DNA of 64,000 bases from Echinarachnius parma (lineage: Eukaryota; Echinodermata; Echinoidea; Clypeasteroida; Echinarachniidae), in assembly GCA_037951105.1 (NCBI GenBank), contig JBAMJV010002989.1:1-64000 (forward strand). Reading direction: 5' to 3'. The notes under the pieces are model-generated. The model was not told where the DNA came from and did no database searches. It worked only from the letters and a program-made list of their open reading frames with translations. Shown here piece by piece: positions 25,386-38,130 of this stretch. Each line of letters starts with the position of its first letter. Position 1 is the stretch's first letter. The translations under genes and the position numbers were made by a program.

Positions 25386-28212
25386 CATGTCTTCATCAGT
25401 AAGCATGGTAAGTATTACGTAATTTTAAGCACCCACTCCCCCCTTCCGAGGGGAACCCCTCCTTCATTCTCCTCTCCTCTGACATGCCTAATGAATAATT
25501 CATCGCCTGCTGGAAGCTCTAATATCAATTAACGTGGTATTAGATACGTGCTAAAGAGGTTTACTGTTAATTACCCGTTGGCCGTAACGTATACGTGTTA
25601 ATTAAAAGGTGAATGTAATATCACTACCACCATTTTCGCTTCTATATACCCACCCCGCCTCTTAAGGAGCCGGATGGTGATTGAATATGAATTGGGTTTG
25701 TATTGCTTATATGTATTACGTAACATGCAAGTGCCTCTTGAGTGAAAACGAATTCCCATTTGAACGAGTCAGTGTAGAATACGGGATCACGGAGATGCAT
25801 GGTCCATAAAAAGGAATAATTTTTATTTTTCAGATGTGTCCATATCGAAGCTATTGCATGCATTAATTATTTTAATACAGAAATCTTTGTTTGATACAAT
25901 ATGCAAGTATGTATACGTATTGATACGTCTTATGTTTATACCGTTTTGCACGATCATTTCTGAAAATATATTCATCTCTCCGTCTTTTCCCCTCCCTCTC
26001 TTTCTCTCTCATTCCCTCTGTCTCTCAGCCTCTTTGTTTCATAATAAGTACCTCCACATTTTAGTATATTATTTTCTCTTTCACGGCTAATTCAAATTAT
26101 GGAATGTAGGCTAATGGGTCTCTGAATTTAGCATTACAATTGTCCCGTTTATTTGAAATCTGTTGCTGGTTCCATTTAATCTACACATATGAAACTTTAC
26201 TTAAAATAATGTTTATATCGAGTATTACGAGTGTGAGTATGAAACATGCTAAATAGGGAAACATATTGTTTAAAAACGTCCCAGGACATAAATTAGGGTA
26301 ATAAATAACAATCCATCGAGTTTCACATTCAAAGCTCATAAAGCGACAGGAGTATGTGCTCATTAATTTGTGTAGTTATGGACATTACAAAGTATTTATT
26401 AATAACGCGTGGTTAAATAGCTAACGTGAAACAAATGTGTGTTGACTTCTGCTTATATGTATTGGTGTACACATCAAATTCTTGTAAAGCACAATTGATT
26501 AAATGTTTATACATACAATACGTTAAAGTCAAACAGATATACACCAAACACAAAAAGTAACTACCCCATAAACATCTGCTCATAATTTCATAACCAAGAA
26601 TCGTTTCAAGATTTCGTCTCACCAAAATATTCCTATGTTATTCCGATGTGTACAAATAAGAAGTATCCATGGTTGGGTAAGCACACATTTAAGAAAAAAG
26701 TTCATATTTCAAAATTCGCAAAAGTAATATTATTATTGCAGTTTATTGAGTATTGGGAAATGTCAAATTGCACTGTTTTAGAATGGCAATTAATGCATTT
26801 AACCACATGTGCCATAAACAAATTATAATGGATGGAATATCAAACAGCAATGTTTCATAAACCATTAACAATGCATTAAGTCACATGCGCTGTTCCACAA
26901 CAATGTACAGGCATGCGCATGGTCTTGTGACTTCTAGCTGAATTGGGTTATTTTGTCTTTAATCTTATGGTACGAGAACATCTTTAAACGCTTATCGGTT
27001 ATGAAATTATGAGCAGTTGTTTAGGGGGTAGTTACTTTCTGTGTTCGGTTTAGTTGATTCGTACGCTAGTAAAGATAAACCGAAGTCCTGGAAACTTTAG
27101 AGGTAAAGCGTTTATGCAATGAGGTGGATATATTTTCATTACCTTAATACGTTTTGCCAAACATAATTGCTATATCATGAGGTTATACATACTTATATAC
27201 GCGCACTACAACTGATATGTCACTTATGAAAAGACAGCAATTCGCATTTTGTCTTCATGTTAAGTTAAAGAGTACCTTTAATCCAGATACAATGTTTTCA
27301 CATCTTCAGTAGATGACGATACATTTGATTCTCTCCTGAAGAAATTAAGTTTAAAGATCTTGTCATTTTTTTGCAAGCCAATTAACTTAAGTTGCTAGAT
27401 ATTTGTCACATATGAAAGAAATTATCATTTAAGGGCCTTTCTGATAATATTAGGACTTGAAAATACAATTTCGTTGAATTAAATCGACATTTAGATCTTG
27501 ATACAAACAAATTATCGTTACGATGTTTTAATTGATCTAGCAACTACAGACGTGTTTATACTCGATAATCTCAAACCACTATTAAATTGATTAAATCAGA
27601 TTTATGATGTATAACATGATGATTTTCTTTGAACTTGGTAAAAGGATTGTAATCCATTATACATGGATTCAAAATGGTTACATAAATAAGCCTGAGTGAT
27701 AGTAAGCTATTGTTTTTCTCTTGCATCATATGAATCCTTAATCACTGTGAACTTTCAAATCTCACCAAGTAGATTTTATTAGTATTATTGGGCTTCATTT
27801 AATTTTTAACTGAACTCGAAGATGCCTGGAAAAGGGGGACATTATCTTTAACATAAAAAATGGACAGAAGATTTAGCTCGATGTCACCTTTAAGTGTATA
27901 AACTACTTCAATGCGCTGCACGATGCAAAGTAAGAAAAAACACCATAGCATTTTTTTTTAGGGCAAACAGGTTTTTTATTTTGTTCAAATGTATTCAGAT
28001 TTCTGTGTAAACTTGAAAATGAGACTAAATAGCTGCCAGATGTTTGAGTAGCAGAACCGGAAAATAGATATGATTTGGAAAGAAAAGAGGCTGTGAAATA
28101 TAGTCATAATTATTGATTGCGCTACAATAGTGATGACAAGTGGCTTTTGCCACATTTTACAATCGATACTAGCTTTCTTATATCAGATCTCTCAAACCGG
28201 TTTTGTGGTTTT
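25386..28212. other. No recognised gene apart from the 26544-27051 element
   Basis: AT-rich DNA with only short chance frames; a CT-rich patch at 25978-26030. Confidence 0.55.
26544..27051. mobile_element. Element with about 55-bp terminal inverted repeats
   Basis: Left ACCAAACACAAAAAGTAACT, then ACCCCATAAACATCTGCTC and ATAATTTCATAACC, is inverted at the right as GGTTATGAAATTATGAGCAG, then TTTAGGGGGTAGTTACTTTC and TGTGTTCGGT. About 508 bases, no gene inside. Confidence 0.82.
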
Positions 28213-28575
28213 ATTAAAAGGGATCTAGTAGCATTTCCTGAATCGACCAAACTCATATTAGTGGTTCTTGTATGAATTTAGCTTTGGTTTTTCAAAATTT
28301 CTCTTTGTCATCGAGATAACTATGTATTATTAAAGGGATCTAGGTAAACTTTGTTGACCTTTGTGCAAAAAATAATGAATGGTTGGTATAAAGTGTAGTT
28401 GTGTGATCTGATATCATCATCTGAGTATCGTGTGAGAATGTCACGTGCAATGGATGTTGCATGGCCGAATAATGAGCGAAAATGCAAAGTAATATTTGAA
28501 TACAACAAGGTATAAGGGAACCATTAGAGTTCTAAGTAGATTAATTGGATTTGGACAATGTCTTTGATCCCTTAA
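28213..28575. mobile_element. GGGATCTAGTAAC-family elements, truncated and nested in opposite orientation
   Basis: One left end at 28213 (TTAAAAGGGATCTAGTAGC) is interrupted at about 28329 by a reversed copy (TTAAAGGGATCTAGGTAAAC to GATCCCTTAAA at 28575). Shared interior: GTGTGATCTGATATCA and CAAGGTATAAGGGAACC. Confidence 0.75.
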
Positions 28576-29269
28576 AATAATTTACACAAATATACTAGGG
28601 ATCTTTTCAAATGGTTACAAACTTACGGCAGAGAGTAACCACGTATCACCTTGCACTTTCGCTCACGACTCAGCCTTGTGACAATATATTAATTTCAAAT
28701 GGAATATGCAAACATCAGTCTGTGGACATATAACAGAAATGCATATTTTTGAAATATAATAATGTCATCATATTACATCCCTGTAAAGCACACAAAATGG
28801 ATCCATATGGTGGGCTCCAGGCAAAAGATATGTAATATTGGATGGAATGCTTACATTTCCCAGTCGATAATTTATTATTTTCTCTTGCAGCTATCAGTTT
28901 TCTGTTTCTATATGCAACGCGTTAAGTGGTTTCATTGTGTAAAGAGTTCTGCACATCTGGGTCGTGCAGGGAGTTGCAATAATCACTCACTCTGACGGCT
29001 TGGTACGAACAGTCACGTCACGTTCACGTCACGTTACGTGAAGGTTCTGTACCTTTTGTGAAACAGGTCACCCAAATCTACGAAGTGTTGGGTTACGTGA
29101 CCCAACAGTTTGTAGATATACTATATGCAATTCATGAAAGCTCACGTGAATTGGCGCTTGCGTAAAACAAATTAATGTAAATTGTCGTTGAGAAGAGACT
29201 AATTCTCGGTAAATTTAATCGTGAACGAACCCGTCCTACCTATACTGTAAATACCAATTATAGGCGTAC

Positions 29270-29512
29270 ACAGGCCTGGGGGCAGGGGGATGGACACCCC
29301 CTACCCCCATCCCCACCCCCTTACATAATTCAAGAAATGTCTTGGTCTCGGCCTCGAAATTTGTGACCGGTCCTGGTCTCGTCCTCGGCTGCGGTCATTT
29401 TCTACGGACACCCCCTACCCACACTCCCCCCGCTTACTTCAATTTGTCTGACGAAATATCCCCCCCCCCTACACCCACCCCTTGAAAAAATCCTGGGTAC
29501 GCCACTGCCTAC
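29270..29512. mobile_element. Fragment of a CAGTGGCGTA-type MITE, nested
   Basis: C-rich core ending GGGTACGCCACTGCC, the same terminal motif as the complete 59031-59279 element. The left end (AGGCGTACACAGGC) is only partly preserved. It lies within the Mutator-like element. Confidence 0.55.
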
Positions 29513-29683
29513 AAGTAGCTAGTTCGAATGTCAAATACATTAATTGATTTATTTAATATTGATTGGTTGGTGTGATTGTTTCATTATAATGATTGACTGA
29601 TTAATTGATAGATTGACTCGATTCAATAACCATAAATAAACACTATTAATCAAATCATTGTTTTATTACTTTTAAACTCACTG

Positions 29684-29728
29684 CAACTCACTCACTCACT
29701 CACTCACTCACTCACTCACTCACTCACT
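29684..29728. repeat. (CTCA)n microsatellite
   Basis: About ten uninterrupted CTCA units inside the 28997-30285 element. Confidence 0.95.
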
Positions 29729-30559
29729 TTCATACAACGCCGTTAAGGGCCAGTACGCTCAGACGTCGAGCACGGGAACTTCAGGCGTATGCGAACTGAA
29801 TTGTCCGCTGCGTGTAGCAATTCAGCTGGAAATCAACATTTGCCAAAATCCACGCACGACACGTCTTTAGAAATACTCCAATAACAAGACAAATAATGCA
29901 AGTGGTATGGTTGTACATTACCTAAATGACAGAACTGCATATTATCGTCTCAGATTACTCTGAATTATGCACGTACATATTATAAACATAATGATTGAAA
30001 AGATTTGATAAGGGGGTATCGGCATTTTCGTCGACATTTTTAAATCTCTTTGTGCGTGTGTGTCTAGTCTTAGTAACAAGCGTTTGCAATTTTTAAAATC
30101 TTGATTAAACGCTCACGTCACGATTTGGTTAACGCGACACTTCGAGTTTTACCGGCATGGAAAACGACAAATTGTTGGGTCACTTTACCCTACACTTCGT
30201 AGATTTGGGTGACCTGTTTCACAAAAGGTACAGAACCGTTTACGTGACGTTAACGTGAACGTGACGTGACTGTTCGTACCAAGCCCACTCTGACATGAGT
30301 CCGACTGCTGGATTTGTTTGTTTTGGTATTACATATCATATATTTTTCTCCAATACAATACATTGCAATACAACAATATCAACACACCAACAAATAAAAC
30401 AAATTCTAAATGTATTATATTGTTGAAATAATAAGATTTGTAGAAATTTCGAAAATGGTTAAATTTAGTGTAATTATGATTTTAAAAAGCCTGGTAATAT
30501 CATGCACTCTTAAACATTAAAATTTAATTATATTATAATAATATAAATTTAATATTCGT

Positions 30560-31108
30560 CGCTGGGCAATAAAAAGGGCAAAATGGCCGATATTATCGTC
30601 GAATATCGATTTTGTTTTTATTTTATTTTCAGATAGAGTTCTTTAAAACCTATCCGATGATATGTTTAGAATTCCCATATGTGCCCAACTTTTTGAGAAA
30701 ATCAAAAATATATATCATATGGGCAATACGAAGGACAAAAAGGGATTTGCCCTTTTAGCTGCCCATTATTGCGCCAAGTTGCGCGCATTGCCTGTGTATT
30801 ATCAATGCGCGTAAAAGGGCAATACGCATTTTGTCCTTTTTCATGCCCAATATCGACGCGATATCGTGCATGTAAAAAGGGCAAATTCAGAAATGCGTAA
30901 ATAACTCCGTTAAAAAGAACTGAGCGTAGGCCAAATTAAACGACTTCATTGCTTTATAGCCTACATAACTGTTTCACTAAACAAGATTACTGGATTTGGC
31001 ATTTTAAAAATATTATTGCCCAAAATGTCAAAATGTTGTTTCTTCCAAAAAAGTAAGTATCGTTTTTTGCTATCGATACCGTCAATTTGTCCTTTTAATT
31101 GCCCAGCG
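30560..31108. mobile_element. TIR element, CGCTGGGCAAT ends
   Basis: Left CGCTGGGCAATAAAAAGGGC, right CCTTTTAATTGCCCAGCG. The interior repeatedly carries GGGCAATA..AAAGGGCAAA and its complement (30590, 30720, 30745, 30815, 30880), so subterminal repeats are likely. About 549 bases. Confidence 0.8.
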
Positions 31109-31298
31109 ATATTATGTAGATACATTTCATACTGCATACAGTCTCACGTTTGTATATATGATAAATAAATCGAACTCATTATTTAGTGCAAGTTATTTAC
31201 TTTACGTTACCTTTGTATACTAAAATTCGCAACGTATTTTTTTGTTGGCAATTAATTTTACCAAAAGAAATATAGCGTGAAGAAAAGTAAAGTCTTAC

Positions 31299-31362
31299 CA
31301 CTTGGAATCAACGCCATTAAACCGACAACACCGGCTATCATGAGTTGGAGAAGCAGACCCAT
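31299..31362 (-). CDS. Candidate first coding exon: signal peptide of an unidentified secreted or membrane protein
   Basis: On the minus strand an ATG in good context (A at -3, G at +4) opens MGLLLQLMIAGVVGLMALIP followed by S, then G|GTAAGA, a strong donor, leaving phase 1. A hydrophobic N-terminus ending near a small residue and followed at once by an intron is the usual layout of a secreted-protein first exon. Upstream, CTTACAG|GGAAAA near 31385 could be the acceptor of a 5'-UTR intron. I found no matching downstream exon on the minus strand below 31299, so no product can be named. A chance ATG next to a chance donor is possible. Confidence 0.4.
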
Positions 31363-33037
31363 TTTGGAAGAGGTTTCCAATTTTCCCTGTAAGATGTGAT
31401 TATTCCTGCGTTAATCTCTCGTTAGTGTAGACTCCAAAGAGTAACGATGTTTCACCACAGGGGTAGTTTTTCACACACAAAAATCGCTGATAATGGAGAG
31501 ATTGTTAAAGTAATCTGTAACAGTTGTCGAAGTTGTGAAGATAATGAAGATATTATGAATTCTCCTGAAAACCAGATTGAATGAAAATCTGTTTATTAGA
31601 CCGTTCCATCCGATGATTAAAGCCTCCAGCAGGTATGAAATCACAAAACAATGACAAAGTATACGTTTCCTAAAGTAAGACATGTATTATAACGTATTCC
31701 GTTTGCAGCTATTTTTCGTTACTTTATATATCTGACGAATATTATCTGAGCTATCTGACGAATTTGAGAATGAGTTGTTGATCTCGCGCACACTAGTATC
31801 ATTGGAAGGCTGCTATGATTTCTTCTTTCTCCATACTCACATTACTAGTAATATATAAAAGAGAAGTCCAATTTCGTGAGTTCTAATTCCCGCGGTTGGC
31901 GTCAAATTTCAAAATTCGCACACCAAGTGAAACCACCGCAAACTGATCGGAGAATAGAGAGAGTACAATCCACGCTGCACGGCACAGGTGCGTATCGACC
32001 AGACGACATCCAAGTACGATTGTGAAAAAAAGTCTTCTTGCGATTCACTTTCCCGCGCAAAAGTTGCGGAGGAGGCCGAAGAACACGAATAACACACACA
32101 TACACACAGCCCCCCCCCCCCCCCCCCCCACACACACACACGTCACAATACTGTAGCTAAGCGCATGCTCATAAATCACACACATGACATGCAAACACAC
32201 AATCACGTAACGCATCGCATACTCAAATACTGTACACGCACCGACACGCACATCGCATCAAACAACGCTTCTCGACTCCGCACCATTATAATGCACAGCC
32301 AACGAGGAGAGCTTTTTGAACATGCATTTTTTTTTTTCTCCGAGCATCCTCAAGGAGATATGCATGCCACGACTGTTACAAATGAAAATGTTTTGATTTG
32401 GCAATACACAATTTTGGTTTATATTGCTTTAATATGAAATCTGAATGCAGCTTAGTTACGCCAAAAACTCTTGAAATTATTAAAAAGATTTGTTTCTATG
32501 TAGTATGACAAATATATATATTTTTAATATTATGTGATTTAATTGAGTAATTCTACTTTCGGAATATACGCGCATAGTACTGTGCAGAGTTTAATCTCAA
32601 GATACTATTTTTACGTAATACAACGTCAAACAGTAACAAAACGTTGTCCCATGTGCAGGACCGTATAATTATATCGCTACCCGAAAAGGAAGGAGGGGTC
32701 GGGGGCACATTCCCTCATAAATTGACTGTACCCCAGGTTCCCCAAATAAAAAATGCTTGCGGTAAAAATGGTCAAATTCAATTCAGAAAAATCGTGGAAT
32801 TTGGGTGGTATAATAATGGTGAAGACCTTTTTTTTTTGTTGGGGTGTGGAGGGGGGGGGGGGGGGGGGGTGTCGGGTTCCCCTGAAAACGTCAGCGCCAT
32901 CATGAATCTTTACTATGCCACTGCCCAAATCTCGGATGATTTACATTTATTATGAATATTGCTTCCTATAGGCCATTTTTACATCATATATACATGCATT
33001 ATATGATGTTACGATTCATCACTTAGATTGTGAAATA
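31363..33037. other. No recognised exon; C run at 32110, G run at 32850
   Basis: Upstream side of the putative signal-peptide exon. Glycine-rich and cysteine-rich frames at 31902-32250 are translations of homopolymer and CA runs. Confidence 0.55.
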
Positions 33038-33574
33038 TTTAAAGGGGTAGTTTAGTTTTGGTAGAGAGAGCGCTGCACATCACAATTTTTTGTGAGGTAA
33101 TGAAAAACTGAGTGTCGAATTTGAGAGAACATGCAATTTTAATGGCAGAATAAACTTTATTTGGTCAAAATAGACCCAGAAACGGCTGAAATATCAATAA
33201 ATATATCTGATCTTATAATTATTTGGGGCCCAAATAATTAGATGATTTTTAGAAAAAAAATAAACAAATGCTTGCACTTTTTCAAAAATTGTCAAAAGCG
33301 TTTTTTAAATAGTCTCTCTATTTAATCATTATATCAATAAAAACATCACATGCATAATTTTGTATGAAAAATGGTTGAAACCAATGCCTTTTTAAAAAGC
33401 GCCCTCTTGTGTTTTAATGGATCTTTTTGAATGATAACAGGGTTTTTACTTAGTCGTTTGTAATTTTGTATATCTTTCGAGCATGGTGGAGTTATAACTA
33501 TTAGTTTATAATGTTACTGTGCAGGTTTTGTCTACTAAAGTTCAGCCTTACCAAAACTAAACTACCCCTTTAAA
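33038..33574. mobile_element. TIR element, TTTAAAGGGGTAGTTTAG family (copy 1)
   Basis: Left TTTAAAGGGGTAGTTTAGTT and right AAACTAAACTACCCCTTTAAA are inverted. About 537 bases. Interior features (GAGAGCGCTGCAC, TGGGGCCCAAATAATTAG, GTGCAGGTTTTGTCTACTAA) recur inverted at 38131-38672. Non-coding. Confidence 0.9.
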
Positions 33575-34136
33575 TCATAGATTTCTATATATGCCGAAAA
33601 CAAGTATTGTTTAGATGGTTGTTCAACTAATACTGCGTCTGGCTTCAAAGCCCGACTGTCTCTTCTAATCGCGTATGAAATATTATTTATTAGGAAACCC
33701 CAATTCATTTCGCTGATTTGTGACAAGGGTGTCCATGCTTCTTTGTCATTCATATTTAATCAAACATTTTTGATAAGAGACGAAATTGCATTACTATTTT
33801 TCAATAAAATTATACAATTGTATTAATAAAAATGAATCGCCTCTTGACTCGCCTTTTCAGCTTGTTTTCTCCTTTATACTGTACCGTGATACGGAGGTGG
33901 GGAAGGCTGGAGATTCTCTTAGTCCTACTGCACGCACTAAAATATGGGGACTACATCCCTATATGTCGGAGGTATACAAACTAATGTTATAACTTTAATG
34001 CAATTATCCGGGCATGTTTGTGATACCAAAATACATTTTATCCTTGAATTTCGGTAATAAAAATAATATTTACCTATTTGTGCGTTTGTTAGGTCCCTTT
34101 TTGTTATGCTTATTCAAATTCATAAATTAAAAAATA

Positions 34137-34303
<167 letters not shown>

Positions 34304-34385
34304 AAACAAAATTGCACAGGATTGCATTAATTCTGTCTAGAATTGACACTAGAGTAAACAGAGGACTGTGATTTAATCAGTACTA

Positions 34386-35020
34386 AATCTTCCTATGTGA
34401 ACAACCCTTGTCTGTGTAGTACTAAATCTTCCTATGTGAACAACCCCTGTCTATGTAGTACTAAATCTTCCTATGTGAACAACCCTTGTCTGTGTAGTAC
34501 TAAATCTTCCTATGTGAACAACCCCTGTCTATGTAGTACTAAATCTTCCTATGTGAACAACCCTTGTCTGTGTAGTACTAAATCTTCCTATGTGAACAAC
34601 CCTTGTCTGTGTAGTACTAAATCTTCATATGTGAACAACCCTTGTCTGTGTAGTACTAAATCTTCCTATGTGAACAACCCTTGTCTGTGTAGTACTAAAT
34701 CTTCATATGTGAACAACCCTTGTCTGTGTAGTACTAAATCTTCCTATGTGAACAACCCTTGTCTGTGTAGTACTAAATCTTCCTATGTGAACAACCCTTG
34801 TCTGTGTAGTACTAAATCTTCCTATGTGAACAACCCTTGTCTGTGTAGTACTAAATCTTCCTATGTGAACAACCCTTGTCTATGTAGGTACGGAGGTACA
34901 TGTGTGTCCTTGGTTCAAACAAACGATAAATTAAAAGCAGCTTCTGTCAATGTTGTTAGATTTCCCCGCGCTTTCTCCCAAGTCTGTGAAGGCAGACCTA
35001 AAATTAACGTGCGCTTGTAA
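34386..35020 (+). other. 39-bp minisatellite with an open frame (13 NNPCLC repeats), EGF-like tail
   Basis: About 13 copies of a 39-base unit run from about 34383 to 34886. Because 39 is a multiple of three one frame stays open through the array, repeating VNNPCLCSTKSSY; it continues into RYGGTCVSL and ends at a stop at 35018. The last unit plus tail (NNPCLCRYGGTC) loosely recalls an EGF-like NPC..GGTC core. Early units alternate between two variants (CCCTTGTCTGTG and CCCCTGTCTATG), later ones become uniform. The ATG used lies inside the array and no splice sites or signal peptide were identified, so this is first a minisatellite and only possibly a coding exon. Confidence 0.5.
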
Positions 35021-35415
35021 TATCGATATGAATCACTAGATGAGCACAACCCGCTGCTGCCACAGCAACTAAAGTATAGAATAACCGTAACCCTAACGTC
35101 AAAACGCTATTGAGTATCATTTTTGAATATTTTTCTGTATAAAAAGACAATATTAAATTAGAACATCAATGTATTTGACTAGATTTTCCGGATCATTTTT
35201 ACTAGAATAGTGCAGGTGCCCGGCTGACTCAGTTTCTGATCATTTTGACTAGTTATTTTTGTAGAGTGTATTATAGTTACTCCGTCTGTGACATTATTAT
35301 ATTATTCTTTGGCATTTAAAATGTCGATTTTGTGACATCGTTAGAAATCTAGATATTGCCATGATTACCCGCAATACCTACCAGTCCCAAACGTTTTTTT
35401 TTTTCTCGTATGATA

Positions 35416-35848
35416 TTAAAGTGATCCATTAACTTTATAATTTTCCCCAAAAGTGATAGCCTATTTGAGACTTCAATCATACATCATCAATGATTCATCA
35501 TCAGTGGAAGATTCATGAGAATGATAATGATGTGAGATTTTCATAGAAAACGAAATGGAAAAATATATAAAATGTCTGCTGTTATACCGATCGTTCGCGT
35601 GAAGTATCCGAATTATAATACTATGGAGGATTTAGTCTCCGAATTCGTATACTCTTTACTTCGGTCGAAAGCGTCTACAGACGCTATTAAATTCAATCTT
35701 AAATATCTCTATTATAAGGGAGACATTTGAAAAGTCAAAACCCATTTCATTCTTCTGTTGCCATACGGCAAACGACAAGGTTCAGGAGAAGTGTGAAAGC
35801 TCCAAGTGATTTTTGTTGAATTTTCACAAAGTTAAAGGATTACGTTAA
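35416..35848. mobile_element. TIR element, TTAAAGTGATCCAT family (copy 2)
   Basis: Left TTAAAGTGATCCATTAACTT, right AAAGTTAAAGGATTACGTTAA; the same interior CGATCGTTCGCGTGAAGTAT as copy 1. A repeated ATCATCAATGATTCATCATC lies near the left end. Confidence 0.85.
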
Positions 35849-36169
35849 TAGCAGTTGACAAAATGAGTCTTCAAATAAGCCTTGATACAGACTAATAGGC
35901 TAATCATGCGAGCCGCCTCTTAATTCCTCATTGACAATAACACACACAACCAGAATTGTCGAATCATATGGTAGCTGCATAGTAGCGTTTACTGTATACT
36001 GTATACGAGGCCAACCATAATTATAATGCTAATTCACAACGTTGAGAATATGTTATACTTTATCAATTGTTTGAATTCGGTGGTGATGTCTCCGCACTCT
36101 CTCACGGCCCCCAGATGGCGCTATGTATGCACCGCATTGATTGATCGATCTGATCGAATGACAGAACAC

Positions 36170-36510
36170 CATCGCTATACATTCTCTTTGAAATTCGCAC
36201 GTAATTGATGCAGCAGATTGATCATTAAATAAAGAAAATATTATCCTTAATTCGTTTTCAAGTTCACACATAATTGATGAGATGGATCAAATGAAAAAAG
36301 AGATTATCATAAATTCTCTTTCAAGTTCAGCCAATATATATACATTATGCAATCTATTTCAAGTACACGTGATATTAAAAAGTCCAATCGAAGGGAAGAA
36401 AAAAAAAGAGTACGTTATTACACATTCTCTTTTTAAGTTCAATTGATATTGATGAGTCTAATCGAAAGAAAAAAAAATCATCATTAATCATCTTTCACGT
36501 TCACATTATA
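36170..36510 (+). repeat. Degenerate tandem repeat, CATTCTCTTTCAAGTTCACA units
   Basis: ATTCTCTTT.AAGTTCA.. followed by ATTGATGAG and an A-rich part recurs near 36180, 36250, 36312, 36350, 36424 and 36487, period 40-75 bases. Confidence 0.75.
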
Positions 36511-38130
36511 CTCATACTCTGAGGAAGAGTATGGGCGCAATAACTGCGCTCGTAAAGAGCTCCTAATTGATATGGAATATAAGAACCCAAAAAACCAAAA
36601 AACACAAATATGAAAAAGCTCCTAGATAGTCCTAAATGAAATAACATATTTTAACGACTAATTGATCAACACAATTACAGGGAAACTCAGGGGGAATTAT
36701 TTTTGAAGTGAAAGGATTGATGATTTCAATTGATTATAATAATGGTTTATAATGGTACAATAATTGTAACTGATCACAGAAGTGTTTTGATCGCAAATCA
36801 TCTTTCAAGTCAGTAGCGTAGATACATGAGCCCAGGACCCTCCCTCCCTTTTCATTAAAAAAAAATTAAAAAATCAGTAATAAGAGGAAAACAACAAGGC
36901 TGCAAAGAACCACTAAATATGCACGTTTGAGTTTGAGCTTGGTCGATTCAGGCAATATTACTCTATAGCTCCCTTTAATAATTATATATTCATGATTAGC
37001 AGCAAGTGGTTCTGAAGGCAGGTATTATACCGCTAATCCCTCATTGATGCGGGGAGGTCGAACTAGTATGTAGTAGAATAATAATCCAGCCAATTAACTC
37101 TTACCACGCCAATGCCAATTAACTCTTAAAGCGATAGTAAAGTGTCGGTTTTGTTCTTGTGTTAATAAGTTCTATTTGATGATAAATTACGAGTTCTCTA
37201 GTCCATAAAAGCATGATAGAATTATACGTATTTAGTTCTGAATAAGGACACATAAGTTTGTGCCACTAACATTAATATGGACAGGAACCCCCTTTTCCTT
37301 AACGAGCCATTCACAGCACAATCTTTTAAAACTTGTATTATATATTGTGTATTACTATTGTATTATTTGGTTAATAAATAGCCATGATTTGGGAAAGCGA
37401 TATTGATATTTTGGAAGGGCGGAAATCTAACTATAGCTATTTTCAGAGATATTGATGGAAATAAATTTAGACCTTGAAATTGTTTGTAAACAATTAGGTA
37501 ATTATTTTTGTATAACGGAGGGACAATTTCGCACAGTAGCCTATACATTTTGTGTAAGAAAAATTACTTTTTTCTTCTCTCCTCCTTCTTCTTCTTACAT
37601 TATTTCTACATCTCAAAAGACGAAATTGTATTTACAACAGTATGATACCGTAATACAGATCATAATGTATTCATTATGAGCAGAATTCACAATAAAGATA
37701 TCAGAAATCATATGTCAACAATAATTAAAATGATTCACATTTTAATAAATCTCATATTGATAAAAAGCTTTATTTGGCTCTCTGTAACTTTGATGTGTAT
37801 AATGTAACCAAACAGTCGATGGAACTGCAGCACTTGAATATAATATACCAGATGATCGAATAAATGGTTAGAGGAGGGGCATATATAGCTCTAAGGTTCT
37901 AAAAGAATGTTACTGGGTTAATCACACAACAGCGAACTGCAGTGAATAAAACAGAACGACGGAGCGCCTTATAACGGACGGAATTGATTGAGAAAATATA
38001 TTACGGTGGAAAACCGTCATCGAATGAGGCAGTGAATTGATACGTGTGTTCAAATAAATTGCGGGGCGGGCCAAGTGGTCACGGAGAGAAGTGAGAGTAA
38101 ACAGAACGTCATGTGAGAGCGAGAAGGGGG
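36511..38130. other. No recognised gene
   Basis: AT-rich. Near 36812 AGTAGCGTAGATACATGAGC recalls the end of the CAGTGGCGTAG family, without a partner. Confidence 0.55.

Larger units (their letters stand above)
28997..30285. mobile_element. Long-TIR element with 9-bp target duplication (Mutator-like, non-autonomous)
   Basis: Left end GGCTTGGTACGAACAGTCAC and right end GTGACTGTTCGTACCAAGCC are inverted. The similarity extends about 115 bases inward, through GTGAAACAGGTCACCCAAAT and CTACGAAGTG. The element is flanked by perfect 9-bp copies of CACTCTGAC (28988-28996 and 30286-30294). Long TIRs with a 9-bp duplication point to the Mutator superfamily. No transposase is visible. Inside are a CAGTGGCGTAC-type MITE fragment (about 29270-29512), a (CTCA)n run and CACGT-rich termini. 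Confidence 0.88.

Noticed and set aside
28997..30285. CRISPR-like or prokaryotic repeat arrays
   Set aside because: No regularly spaced identical repeats with unique spacers; the window is eukaryotic and the repeats are transposon termini and microsatellites.
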